Positions 1-7,168 of a stretch of 23,969 bases of DNA are shown piece after piece. Position numbers and translations under genes: made by a program. The stretch is taken from NCBI GenBank assembly GCA_046262355.1, contig JBHEMX010000055.1, positions 1 to 23,969 of the forward strand, in the 5' to 3' direction. Source of the stretch: DATADD01 sp046262355. Its GTDB lineage: Bacteria; Actinomycetota; CADDZG01; WHSQ01. Every line of letters starts with the position of its first letter. Position 1 is the first letter of the stretch. Below the pieces are notes generated by a model. The model was given only the letters and a program-made list of their open reading frames with translations. It was not told the DNA's origin and searched no databases.

Positions 1-597
1 CGCATCGTTCTGGGCAAACACTCCGGCCGTCATGCGTTCGTGAAGGCTCTCGCCGACCTCGGGTTCGACCTCGATGAGGAGCGCGTCAACAAAGCCTTCG
101 CTCGCTTCAAGACGCTTGCAGATCGTAAGATCCGCATCACCGACACGGATCTCGAGGCGATCGTGGTTGACGAGATCGGCTTGCTGGAGGAGGAGTTCGA
201 GCTCGTCTCCATACAGGCTGCGGGTGGGACCCACCTCTCTCCGACGGCGACGGTCCGTCTGCGGCGCGGCGACGACATCGTCGACGAGTCCGCGATCGGA
301 GACGGCATGATCGACGCGGCCTGCGGAGCCATCCAGCGCGCCACAGGCATCGAAGCCCGCCTCGAGTCGTTCAACGTCTCGAGCGTCACCGGCGGGATCG
401 ATGCCCTCGGCGACGTGACGATCGTGCTGGTGACCGGCAACGGCGAGTCACTGCCGGTCCGTCGCGCCACGGGCCGCGGCGTTTCGACCGACGTGGTCGA
501 GGCGTCGGCGCGCGCCTACCTTTCGGCCGCGAACCGGCTCATCCACCTCGATGCTCGCCCGATCGTGGTCGCGCGCGAGCCGGACCCGGTGGCCTGA
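1..597 (+). CDS. leuA: 2-isopropylmalate synthase, C-terminal part (5' end outside window)
   Basis: The frame is open from base 1 and ends in TGA at 595-597. It starts inside the catalytic region: the first residues read RIVLGKHSGRHAF, the signature found near the end of the LeuA catalytic TIM-barrel and linker. The rest (from roughly IRITDTDLEAIVVDEI onward) matches the C-terminal regulatory dimer domain that binds leucine, with the typical GGxxSPTATVRL and GGIDALGDV segments. LeuA condenses acetyl-CoA with 2-oxoisovalerate, the committed step of leucine synthesis. About 198 residues are present, so more than half the protein lies upstream. The stop overlaps the leuC start by one base (TGATG), so the genes are probably co-transcribed and translationally coupled. 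The homologous citramalate or homocitrate synthases are alternatives, but the leuCDB neighbours favour leuA. Confidence 0.93.
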   Translation, partial: RIVLGKHSGRHAFVKALADLGFDLDEERVNKAFARFKTLADRKIRITDTDLEAIVVDEIGLLEEEFELVSIQAAGGTHLSPTATVRLRRGDDIVDESAIGDGMIDAACGAIQRATGIEARLESFNVSSVTGGIDALGDVTIVLVTGNGESLPVRRATGRGVSTDVVEASARAYLSAANRLIHLDARPIVVAREPDPVA

Positions 598-1892
598 TGG
601 GCCAGACGATCACCGAGAAGATCCTCGCCGCACACGCGCAACGCGACGAGGTGCGTCCCGGCGAGATCGTCATGTGCAAGGTCGACCTCGCCATGGCGAA
701 CGACGTCACGGCCCCGGCCGCGGCCAACGCGTTCAAGCGCATGGGCGTCGAGAGGGTGTGGGATCGTTCGCGCGTCGCGCTGGTGGCGTCGCACTTCGTG
801 CCCGCCAAGGACATCGCGTCTGCGGGGCTCATGAAGCACATGCGCGATTTCGCGCTCGAGCAGGACATCGAGCACTTCTTCGAGATCGGTCGCGGCGGGA
901 TCGAGCACATCCTGCTTCCGGAGGAGGCCCTGGTGCTTCCCGGAGACCTCGTGATAGGCGCCGATTCGCATTCGTGCACCTACGGGGCCCTGGGATGCTT
1001 CTCGACCGGCGTCGGCTCGACCGATCTGGGCGCCGTCCTCGCGCTCGGGGAGATATGGCTGCGCGTGCCCGACTCGATGAAGATCGTCTACAGGGGGGAG
1101 CCGGGACCATGGATCATGGGCAAAGACCTCATCTTGTCGGTCATCGCGCGCATCGGCGACGACGGCGCGGCATACATGGCGATGGAGCACAGCGGCGAGG
1201 CGCTCAGGCACCTTTCGATGGAGTCGCGCCTCACGCTCACCAACATGGCGATCGAGGCAGGCGCGAAGTCGGGCATCGTCGCTCCCGACGAGGTGACCTT
1301 GGACTACGTCGAGCAGCGTCAAGCGGCGACGGGCCGGCGGCGGCAGCCGGTGGTGTACGCATCGGACGATGACGCCTCCTACAAGACGACGCTACATGTG
1401 GACGTCGATGCGATCGCGCCGATGGTCGCCCGGCCGTCCCTGCCCTCGCGAGCGGTTCCCGTGAGTGAGGTCGAGGGTGTGCGTGTCGACCAGGTCTTCA
1501 TCGGTTCTTGTACGAACGCGCGCATAGAGGACCTCAGGGTGGCGGCCCACGTCTTGGGCGGTGAGAGCGTCGCTAGGGGCGTGCGGCTCATGGTCATACC
1601 TGCGACGCAGCGCGTGTGGCGGCAGGCCAACGCCGAGGGTCTTCTGGATCGCTTCGCCGCCGCCGGAGCGACGGTGTCCACGCCGACGTGCGGGGCGTGC
1701 CTCGGGGCGCACATGGGCGTGCTCGGTCCCGGTGAGGTGTGCCTGTCAACATCGAACCGCAACTATGTCGGGCGCATGGGTGATCCGACGGCGCTGGTCT
1801 ATCTGGCGAATCCCGCCGTCGCCATGGCCACGGCGGTGGCGGGCGAGATCGTGCACCCGTCGGCGGTCCGGGAAGGACTCCTCGTTGGCTAG
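597..1892 (+). CDS. leuC: 3-isopropylmalate dehydratase large subunit
   Basis: The 431-residue product belongs to the aconitase superfamily, in the shorter (about 420 aa) LeuC/HacA type common in archaea, thermophiles and some actinobacteria rather than the 465-aa E. coli type. With LeuD it isomerises 2-isopropylmalate to 3-isopropylmalate in the cytoplasm. Visible signatures are GADSHSCTYGALG near residues 121-133, SCTNARIEDL with C305, and PTCGACLGAHMG with C365 and C368. These three cysteines are the expected [4Fe-4S] ligands. The ATG at 597 overlaps the leuA stop by one base. The 3' end overlaps the proposed leuD start by 8 bases. Homoaconitase is a related alternative; the operon context supports leucine synthesis. 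Confidence 0.95.
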   Translation: MGQTITEKILAAHAQRDEVRPGEIVMCKVDLAMANDVTAPAAANAFKRMGVERVWDRSRVALVASHFVPAKDIASAGLMKHMRDFALEQDIEHFFEIGRGGIEHILLPEEALVLPGDLVIGADSHSCTYGALGCFSTGVGSTDLGAVLALGEIWLRVPDSMKIVYRGEPGPWIMGKDLILSVIARIGDDGAAYMAMEHSGEALRHLSMESRLTLTNMAIEAGAKSGIVAPDEVTLDYVEQRQAATGRRRQPVVYASDDDASYKTTLHVDVDAIAPMVARPSLPSRAVPVSEVEGVRVDQVFIGSCTNARIEDLRVAAHVLGGESVARGVRLMVIPATQRVWRQANAEGLLDRFAAAGATVSTPTCGACLGAHMGVLGPGEVCLSTSNRNYVGRMGDPTALVYLANPAVAMATAVAGEIVHPSAVREGLLVG

Positions 1893-2376
1893 GGCATGGG
1901 TGTACGGAGACAACGTCGATACCGACGTCATCATCCCCGCGCGCTATCTCACGACGAGCGACGAGAGCGCGCTGGCCGAGCATGCGCTCGAGGACCTCGA
2001 TCCGAGCTTCGCCGCAGCGGTGCGGCCCGGCGACGTGGTCGTCGCGGGCAGCAACTTCGGTTGTGGCTCGAGCCGCGAGCACGCCCCGCTCGCGCTGAAG
2101 GGTGCCGGGGTCGCGGCGGTCGTCGCCGCATCCTTCGCTCGCATCTTCTTCCGCAACGCGATCAACACCGGGCTTGCGATCATGACGTGTCCCGACGCCG
2201 CCCGGCACACGGACCCGGGCGACGAGGTCCTCGTCGATGTCGATCTCGGCGAGGTTCGCGATCTGTCCAAGGACCTCGTGTGGCGCGCCGAGCCTCTGCC
2301 CGCGTTCGTGATGGAGATCGTGAGATCCGGCGGGCTCGTGCCCTGGGTGCGGGCCCGCTCGGGCGAGGTCGCATGA
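1885..2376 (+). CDS. leuD: 3-isopropylmalate dehydratase small subunit
   Basis: The 163-residue swivel subunit partners LeuC. The N-terminus MARAWVYGDNVDTDVIIPAR is diagnostic of short-type LeuD, and GSNFGCGSSREHAP at residues 55-68 is the conserved substrate-binding loop. The start chosen is TTG at 1885, inside the last codons of leuC: it gives the full conserved N-terminus and has GGAAGGA (1871-1877) seven bases upstream. The next in-frame start, GTG at 1900, would remove part of that conserved segment. The length is normal for the short LeuD type. The TGA stop overlaps an ATG (ATGA at 2373-2376) that opens a mini-ORF leading into leuB. Confidence 0.93.
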   Translation: MARAWVYGDNVDTDVIIPARYLTTSDESALAEHALEDLDPSFAAAVRPGDVVVAGSNFGCGSSREHAPLALKGAGVAAVVAASFARIFFRNAINTGLAIMTCPDAARHTDPGDEVLVDVDLGEVRDLSKDLVWRAEPLPAFVMEIVRSGGLVPWVRARSGEVA

Positions 2377-2429
2377 CGCACGGCGGCCTCGAGCCTCGGC
2401 TCCGTCGGCGCCTGCGGGGGACCGCGTGA
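2373..2429 (+). CDS. Possible 18-codon coupling ORF between leuD and leuB
   Basis: An ATG overlapping the leuD stop (ATGA) opens an 18-residue frame, MTHGGLEPRLRRRLRGTA. Its TGA overlaps the GTG start of leuB (GTGA at 2426-2429). The frame therefore bridges exactly the gap between leuD and leuB with coupling overlaps at both ends. No protein family is recognisable; the peptide is short and arginine-rich, which is expected by chance at this GC content. It may serve only to carry ribosomes across the junction, or be a coincidence. Nothing in the sequence shows that the peptide itself has a function. Confidence 0.3.
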   Translation: MTHGGLEPRLRRRLRGTA

Positions 2430-3304
2430 GCCCCCGAGTCGCGGTCCTTGCGGGAGACGGCATCGGACCCGAGGTCATCGAGGCCGCCGTTCCCCTCCTG
2501 GGCGCCGGCGTCGAGATGGTGTGGCTGGATGCGGGAGCGGACCGCTACCTGACGAGCGGCGAGCTCCTCTCGTCGGCCGACCTTGCCCAGATCTTCGATT
2601 CCGATGCCCTCCTGTTCGGCGCTATCGGGGATCCCCGCGTGCCCGACGGCATCCTCGAGCGCGGCATCCTCCTGAGGCTGCGCAAAGAGCTAGACCTCTA
2701 CGTGAACCTTCGCCCTTTCCCCGACCTGGGGCTCGCCATCGTTCGGGAGAACACCGAAGGGCTCTACTCCGGGGTCGGCAGCTCATACGGCGACATCGCG
2801 GTCGAGACGAGCATCAACACGGTGGCGGCGGTGACCAGGTGCGCGCGCTACGCGTTCGAGCTTGCGGCGCAGCGCTCCGGGCGGCTCACGCTCGTTCACA
2901 AGACCAACGTGCTCGTCCACGCCGGGCCGCTGTGGCGCGGCGTCGTGGAGGGGTTGCGGGATGAGTTCTCCGACGTCGCGGTGGGCTACGAGCACGCCGA
3001 CGCGGCCGCTTATCACCTCGTCACGGACGCCTCTCGCTTCGACGTGATTCTTACCGACAATCTCTTCGGCGATCTCTTGTCCGACGTGGCGGCCGGCGTC
3101 GCGGGCGGACTGGGCCGTGCGGCAAGCGCCAACCTCCACCCGGACGCCCGCACGCGGCCGTCCCGGTGTATGGGGCTGTTCGAGCCCGTGCACGGCTCGG
3201 CGCCGGACATCGCCGGCAAGGGGGTCGCCGACCCCAGCGCGGCTCGGGGTGCGGCGCGCCTGCTCGTAGAGGCGCTCGCGCTCGAGGCGGTCGATCAGGT
3301 CTAG
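2426..3304 (+). CDS. leuB: 3-isopropylmalate dehydrogenase, short C-terminus
   Basis: The product (292 aa) oxidatively decarboxylates 3-isopropylmalate with NAD+. Visible motifs are GDGIGPEV (residues 10-17), GAIGDPRVPDGILERGILLR (65-84) leading into RLRKELDLYVNLRP (84-97), RENTEGLYSG (107-116), LVHKTN with the catalytic lysine (K159), TDNLFGDLLSD with metal-binding aspartates (D211, D216, D220), and EPVHGSAPDIAGKG (253-266). GTG at 2426 is preceded by GGGGGA. The usual length is about 330-360 aa; here the segment before RENTEG is compact, and the C-terminal helix after ADPSAA is about 30-40 residues shorter. All active-site residues are present. The stop lies 21 bases before repeat copy 1, so loss of the tail during insertion or rearrangement is possible but not shown. 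Confidence 0.92.
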   Translation: MSPRVAVLAGDGIGPEVIEAAVPLLGAGVEMVWLDAGADRYLTSGELLSSADLAQIFDSDALLFGAIGDPRVPDGILERGILLRLRKELDLYVNLRPFPDLGLAIVRENTEGLYSGVGSSYGDIAVETSINTVAAVTRCARYAFELAAQRSGRLTLVHKTNVLVHAGPLWRGVVEGLRDEFSDVAVGYEHADAAAYHLVTDASRFDVILTDNLFGDLLSDVAAGVAGGLGRAASANLHPDARTRPSRCMGLFEPVHGSAPDIAGKGVADPSAARGAARLLVEALALEAVDQV

Positions 3305-3325
3305 CCCCTGCGGTGGTCCGGCGCG

Positions 3326-3496
3326 CCTAGTGCACCTTTGCGTAAGTCCCGTCGCCCCAGAACGGCCCTGCATCGGCGATGGCTGCGTTGCTCGTCGCGC
3401 ACGTACCCTGCGGGTACGCACGATTCCTCGCGCCTTGTCCTCACCGCGCAGTGCCGCCCCTGGTTGCTGACGTTACTTCCGCGCAGGAGCACTAGG
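3326..3496 (+). repeat. Palindromic intergenic repeat, copy 1 (MITE-like)
   Basis: This 171-bp element is about 97% identical to copies at 11964 and 23831. Its ends are CCTAGTGC and GCACTAGG, a perfect 8-bp inverted pair. The pairing continues imperfectly to about 27 bases (roughly 21 of the first 27 from CTAG match). The centre holds a hairpin, CGTACCC (3402-3408), loop TGC, GGGTACG (3412-3418). No transposase or convincing protein is encoded. It lies between leuB and a 49-aa ORF. It could be a non-autonomous mobile element, a structured terminator or processing site, or both. Confidence 0.88.
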
Positions 3497-3544
3497 CTTG
3501 CGGGCGCGTCCGATCGGTCGAGGCACCGCTTCGAGGAGGTTGTG

Positions 3545-3694
3545 ATGGAACAAGGTCCAGACGAGCTCAGCGACGACGCCGACGAGCGCGCCGATGATCT
3601 CGAGCGCCTGACGGACAAGCCGCTGGACGAGCAGGAAGAGGGCTCGGACGCCGAACGGTCGGAGGACACGTCGGCCATAGACCCCGGTCTCTAA
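3545..3694 (+). CDS. Small acidic hypothetical protein (49 aa)
   Basis: ATG at 3545 is preceded by a strong ribosome binding site, GAGGAGG (3534-3540), at good spacing. The 49-residue product is very acidic (many Asp and Glu, for example ELSDDADERADDLE and DEQEEGSDAERSED) and has no cysteine, signal peptide or membrane segment. It is probably largely disordered. No family is recognised. It stands 48 bases after repeat copy 1 and 27 bases before the hydrolase gene, and could be co-transcribed with that gene. Support rests on the ribosome binding site and acidic composition; expression is unproven. Confidence 0.6.
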   Translation: MEQGPDELSDDADERADDLERLTDKPLDEQEEGSDAERSEDTSAIDPGL

Positions 3695-3721
3695 GGGTCG
3701 CCTCGGACGCTCCGGCAGTTC

Positions 3722-4576
3722 GTGGCACTTCCGCGCCGGATGATCATGGCGGGTGCGGCCGCGCTCCTCGTCGCAGGCGCGGTCGTGGCGGCCGTGCTGG
3801 CGGCCCGCCCGGCCCGGCGGCCCGCTGCGGCCGTGCCTGTGTTGCTCGTCCCCGGATATCTCGGGACGCCGGCCCAGATGTCCGACATCGCGAGCCGGCT
3901 GCGCGCGAGCGGCCGGCGGGTGGTCTCTGTGGCGCTGCCGGGACGAGGCGTGGGCGACATGGTGGTGTCGGGGCGGGCCCTCGGGCGCGCCGTCGAGGCA
4001 ACCGGTGCGGCGCAGGTCGACCTCGTCGGCTTCTCGGCCGGTGGGATCGTGGTGCGCACGTACCTCTCGGAGCCGGGCGGGTCCGAGCGTGCTCGGCGCG
4101 TGGTCTTGCTCGGCGCGCCGAATCACGGCGCCGAGGCGGCCGAGCTGGCCGCGTCTTTCGATGGATCGCTGTGCGTCGGAGCCTGCGCTCAACTCACCCC
4201 GGGATCGTCGCTGCTCGCACGCCTCAACCGAGATGAGACGCCGGACGGGGCGACCTACGTCACGATATGGACGCAGCGCGACACGACCGTGACGCCACCC
4301 CGATCGGCGATCCTCGATGGAGCCGTCAACGTGCGCGTCCAGAGCGTCTGCGCCGGCGCGCCTACGACGCACGGGGACCTCATCCGCGACCCCCTTCCCG
4401 TGGGTCTGGCCGTCCTCGCCGTCAACGGCGAGCTCGAAGCTGCGTCGGGTCCGTCCGGCTGTGAACGCGTGCGGCGCCGCGGCGCCGCCCCCGCCGCCTC
4501 GGCGCTGAGCCCGTCGGCCTACGGCTCCGGCGTCGAGAACATGTGGTCGAGCCGTTCGAGCGAGTCGTTGAGATGA
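3722..4576 (+). CDS. Secreted or membrane-anchored alpha/beta hydrolase (lipase class 2-like)
   Basis: The 284-aa product starts with a basic n-region (MALPRR) and a hydrophobic stretch at residues 9-28, a signal peptide or N-terminal anchor. The alpha/beta-hydrolase core follows: oxyanion-loop motif LLVPGYLGTP (41-50), nucleophile elbow LVGFSAGG with Ser105, then GAPNHG, a likely catalytic Asp187 in TQRDTTVTP, and His217 in APTTHGDL. This arrangement resembles extracellular triacylglycerol lipases and esterases of the EstA/LipA type. The substrate is unknown. The GTG start at 3722 keeps the basic n-region, but no strong ribosome binding site is seen; ATG at 3740 is an alternative. The last 58 bases overlap the convergent SRPBCC gene, and the tail after about residue 250 is low in complexity. 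Confidence 0.8.
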   Translation: MALPRRMIMAGAAALLVAGAVVAAVLAARPARRPAAAVPVLLVPGYLGTPAQMSDIASRLRASGRRVVSVALPGRGVGDMVVSGRALGRAVEATGAAQVDLVGFSAGGIVVRTYLSEPGGSERARRVVLLGAPNHGAEAAELAASFDGSLCVGACAQLTPGSSLLARLNRDETPDGATYVTIWTQRDTTVTPPRSAILDGAVNVRVQSVCAGAPTTHGDLIRDPLPVGLAVLAVNGELEAASGPSGCERVRRRGAAPAASALSPSAYGSGVENMWSSRSSESLR

Positions 4577-4989
4577 TCCCCGACGGCCCGAGCGCCGAAC
4601 AGCCTCAGGGCGATGCCCTTCAGTCGTCCGGCGGGCACCTGGCGAGACTCGAGCCGAACCTGAGTCGCATCTCCGGCCGGATTCAGGCGCACCGTCACTT
4701 CGGTCGACTCGGCGAACAGAGGCGCGGGCTTCCCGTCGACGCGCTCGGCCTCGTGCGTCCACGCGAGCAACCGTTCGGGGACGTAGGCGACGACGCGCTG
4801 GTCGACCTCCGAGCGCTTCTTGCCCCAGTGTCCGTGGATCCTCTGGCGCCGGCCCATCCCGCCGCCCTCCAGGACCTCGGCCCGCTCCGCGAACGAGAAC
4901 CACTCGGGGAGCCGCTCAGGGTCCTCTATCACGCGCCACAGTTCGACCGGCGCAGCGGCGATCGTTCGCTCGCACACGATCTCGATCAT
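4519..4989 (-). CDS. SRPBCC-family (START-like) protein
   Basis: The 156-aa product begins MIEIVCERTIAAAPVELWRV, with the typical polyketide cyclase/START-like opening followed by EDPERLPEWF, and ends in a long amphipathic helix (ALRLFGARAVGDHLNDSLERLDHMF). These features fit the SRPBCC helix-grip fold, which binds hydrophobic ligands in a deep cavity; the ligand and role are unknown. The start has GAGAGGA five bases upstream. It is divergent from the superoxide dismutase gene (99 bp apart) and overlaps the hydrolase gene tail to tail by 58 bases. Confidence 0.8.
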   Translation of the reverse strand: MIEIVCERTIAAAPVELWRVIEDPERLPEWFSFAERAEVLEGGGMGRRQRIHGHWGKKRSEVDQRVVAYVPERLLAWTHEAERVDGKPAPLFAESTEVTVRLNPAGDATQVRLESRQVPAGRLKGIALRLFGARAVGDHLNDSLERLDHMFSTPEP

Positions 4990-5027
4990 GCGGTCCTCTC
5001 AGGCTGCCAACGGCCCGCCGGAGGGTT

Positions 5028-5058
5028 TTGACGCCGGGCGAGATGGATATCTCTATCA
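5028..5058 (+). promoter_or_regulatory. Candidate promoter and inverted repeat upstream of superoxide dismutase
   Basis: TTGACG at 5028-5033 is a good -35 match. Weak -10-like sequences (TCTATC or TATCAC, 5052-5058) follow at 18-19 bases. Between them sits a short inverted repeat, GAGAT-GGAT-ATCTC (5040-5053), which could be an operator. It lies in the 99-bp gap between divergent genes. The -10 is poor, so this is only a candidate. Confidence 0.3.
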
Positions 5059-5088
5059 CGACCCTGTCCTTCAAGCGAAAGGTTGGCC

Positions 5089-5742
5089 ATGCCCTGGGAC
5101 GAATTGACGGCACGCAAGTTTCCGGCGTTCGACAAGGAGCTTGACGGGATCTCCAGACAGACCATGGAGGACCACTACAAGCTCTATGAAGGTTACGTGA
5201 AGAAGAGCAACGAATGTCGCAAGCTCCTCAACGAGTTCGACTATTCCGAGATCGAGGGCAACCAGGTGTACTCGCAGCTACGAGCGGTCTCGGTCGACTA
5301 CACGTTCGCGCTCCTGGGCTTCAAGAACCACGAGCTTTACTTCGGGCACCTAGGGGGCCGGGGCGGCGAGCCGACCGGGCGCTTCGCCGAGCTGTTGGAC
5401 ACCGAGTTCCACGGGGGCCTCAAGGAGTGGAGCCAGGCCGTACGCAAGGCGGCGTCTGCCGCGCGCGGCTGGGTGATGGTCGGCTTCGACCTCAACGACG
5501 GGTCGATCTTCAACTACATCATGGACAGCCAGAACCTGTGGGCCGTCTACAACATGGTTCCCGTGCTCGCAATCGACGTCTACGAGCACGCGTACGCGCG
5601 CGACTTCGGGGCAACGGCGGACGGTCGCAAGCAGTACGTCGAGGCCTTCTTCCGCAACCTCGATTGGGACCACGTCAACCGCCAGGTTGCTCAGGCGGAG
5701 GCGGCCAAGAAGGGCGCCGACTCGAGCGCGACGGAGGGCTGA
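5089..5742 (+). CDS. Fe/Mn-type superoxide dismutase family protein
   Basis: The 217-aa cytoplasmic enzyme (no signal peptide) would convert superoxide to hydrogen peroxide and oxygen. The four metal ligands can be placed: His29 in TMEDHY, His81 in FKNHELYF, and Asp163 and His167 in AIDVYEHAYARDF, the family signature. Gln148 (MDSQNLW) sits where Mn-type enzymes carry their gatekeeper glutamine. The usual HxxxHH segment after the first ligand is replaced by YKLYEGYV, so this is a divergent member. ATG at 5089 has AAAGG six bases upstream; a TTG six bases earlier is less likely. A strong hairpin terminator follows. Dismutase activity is inferred from the family, and the metal is uncertain. Confidence 0.88.
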   Translation: MPWDELTARKFPAFDKELDGISRQTMEDHYKLYEGYVKKSNECRKLLNEFDYSEIEGNQVYSQLRAVSVDYTFALLGFKNHELYFGHLGGRGGEPTGRFAELLDTEFHGGLKEWSQAVRKAASAARGWVMVGFDLNDGSIFNYIMDSQNLWAVYNMVPVLAIDVYEHAYARDFGATADGRKQYVEAFFRNLDWDHVNRQVAQAEAAKKGADSSATEG

Positions 5743-5766
5743 GCAGGCTCATCGAGAGGCAAGCTG

Positions 5767-5797
5767 TCAGGGGGCCGGTCACCTGCCGGCCCCCTGA
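5767..5797 (+). terminator. Hairpin terminator after superoxide dismutase
   Basis: A perfect 12-bp stem, TCAGGGGGCCGG (5767-5778) with CCGGCCCCCTGA (5786-5797) around a 7-base loop, starts 24 bases after the SOD stop. No U-tract follows, as is common in high-GC actinobacteria. It may also serve the convergent 45-aa ORF. Confidence 0.75.
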
Positions 5798-5817
5798 AAG
5801 CGCGCGGCGCACCGTCC

Positions 5818-5955
5818 TTAGAAGATGAGCTTCAGGATGAAGACGAGGGCCACGAGGGGCCAGAATGCGAGCAGAAGACCGAGGACCATGATCACAACGT
5901 CGCCCGCTGCTCGCAGCGGGTACTTCCACAGCGGTACCGGCTGTGTGCTCGCCAA
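5818..5955 (-). CDS. Small membrane protein (45 aa), hypothetical
   Basis: A minus-strand frame from TTG at 5955 to TAA at 5818-5820 encodes 45 residues. The N-terminus is soluble (MASTQPVPLWKYPLRAAGD), and residues 20-40 form one strongly hydrophobic helix (VIMVLGLLLAFWPLVALVF) ending LKLIF. The purine-rich GGGGGTGAGG lies immediately upstream of TTG. A clean transmembrane helix on one strand and convergence on a terminator favour a real gene, but there is no family match and the start codon is weak. The remaining 5956-6154 is the gap to the divergent LigD-polymerase gene; no other gene or RNA is seen there. Confidence 0.5.
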   Translation of the reverse strand: MASTQPVPLWKYPLRAAGDVVIMVLGLLLAFWPLVALVFILKLIF

Positions 5956-6154
5956 CGCCTCACCCCCGAAGTCTCCCGAGCGCCCAAGATACCCGCGCTC
6001 AGGTACCCGTCAAGCGGGGCGGGCAAACCATCTCGGGCGCGCGCGATCGCTTGGCCGCGCGCGCCGGACGTCCAAGTGGCGAAACGCCCCCGAGCCCGCC
6101 CCGCCGGCCCCCGCTGCGCAGTGCGCGCACGGCTTGCGGCGCCATACTTAAGGG

Positions 6155-7168
6155 ATGGCCACGCCGTCCGCGACGCTCGAGCTCGATGGGATCGAGGTAC
6201 GTGTCTCGAACCCGGACAAGGTCTTCTTCCCCGGCATCCCGGCCACCAAGATGGACCTCGTCGACTACTACCTCTCGGTCCTGCCGGGAGTCCTGACCGG
6301 CTGTCGCGAGAGGCCCACTACCCTCTATCGCTGGCCCAACGGGGTCGAGGCGCCCGACGATGCCTTCTATCAGAAACGGGTGCCCCAGCGCCGTCCCGAG
6401 TGGCTCGAGACGGCCACGATCCGCTTCCCGAGCGGCCGCAGCGCCGAGATGCTCGTGATCAACGACGCGGCCGGCCTCGTGTGGGCGGTCAACCTCGGGT
6501 GCATAGACCTGAACCCGTGGCCCGTACGCGGCGACGACCTCGACCATCCCGACGAGCTGCGCGTCGACCTCGATCCCACCCCGGGGATCCCCTTCTCGGA
6601 CGTCTGCAGCGTCGCTCCGGTCGTCAGAGATGTGTTGAGCGAGCACGAGCTCGACTGTCTCGTCAAGACGTCCGGAAAGCGGGGGATGCATATCTACGCG
6701 CGCATCAAGCCCGATCACGGATTCACGGAGGTACGGCGCGCCGCCCTGGCTCTGGCGCGCGAAGTCGAGCGCCGCATGCCGGACGTTGCCACCACGGCGT
6801 GGTGGAAGGAGGAGCGGCGCGGCGTCTTCGTCGACTACAACCAGAACGCGCGCGACCGCACCATCGCATCTGTCTACTCGGTCCGTCCGGTTGCGAACGC
6901 GCAGGTCTCGAGCCCCGTCTCGTGGGACGAGATCGAGGGCCTGGATCCCGCTGGGCTGAACATCGACACGGTGCCGCGCCGTTTCGAGCAGGATGGCGAT
7001 CCGTGGGCCGGGATGGGTCGCTCTTCCGGGGACATCGCCGCGCTGCTCGAGCTTGCGGCGCGCGACGAGAGCGAGGGACTCGGCGACGCGCCGTGGCCGC
7101 CGAACTTCCCCAAGGCGAAGGGCGAGCCGCCGCGCGTCCAGCCGTCCAAGAGGCGCAGTCGTGGCTAG
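6155..7168 (+). CDS. ligD: LigD-type DNA primase-polymerase (non-homologous end-joining polymerase domain)
   Basis: The 337-aa protein is a stand-alone polymerase domain of the archaeo-eukaryotic primase superfamily, as found in LigD, which fills gaps and adds nucleotides during Ku-dependent end joining. Visible motifs are SNPDKVFFPG near residues 18-27, RVDLDP with catalytic Asp138 and Asp140, TSGKRGMHIY with Ser173 and His179, and FVDYNQNARDRTIASVYSVRP with the third acidic residue Asp227. No ligase or phosphoesterase domain is attached and no ku gene is in the window; the only ligase nearby (9722-10382) is broken. AAGGG abuts the ATG too closely to be an ideal Shine-Dalgarno site, so a leaderless or unusual start is possible. 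Its TAG stop is part of a repeat element end. Confidence 0.92.
   Translation: MATPSATLELDGIEVRVSNPDKVFFPGIPATKMDLVDYYLSVLPGVLTGCRERPTTLYRWPNGVEAPDDAFYQKRVPQRRPEWLETATIRFPSGRSAEMLVINDAAGLVWAVNLGCIDLNPWPVRGDDLDHPDELRVDLDPTPGIPFSDVCSVAPVVRDVLSEHELDCLVKTSGKRGMHIYARIKPDHGFTEVRRAALALAREVERRMPDVATTAWWKEERRGVFVDYNQNARDRTIASVYSVRPVANAQVSSPVSWDEIEGLDPAGLNIDTVPRRFEQDGDPWAGMGRSSGDIAALLELAARDESEGLGDAPWPPNFPKAKGEPPRVQPSKRRSRG

Noticed and set aside
1896..2372. Alternative frame through leuD leading into the mini-ORF before leuB
   Set aside because: The leuD frame has full family motifs; only the last 18 codons from the ATG at 2373 are worth noting.
3473..4903. Long open minus-strand frame opposite the hydrolase gene
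   Set aside because: It is very arginine- and glycine-rich, has no motif, and lies opposite a clear alpha/beta hydrolase and out of frame with the SRPBCC gene; typical antisense openness of high-GC DNA.
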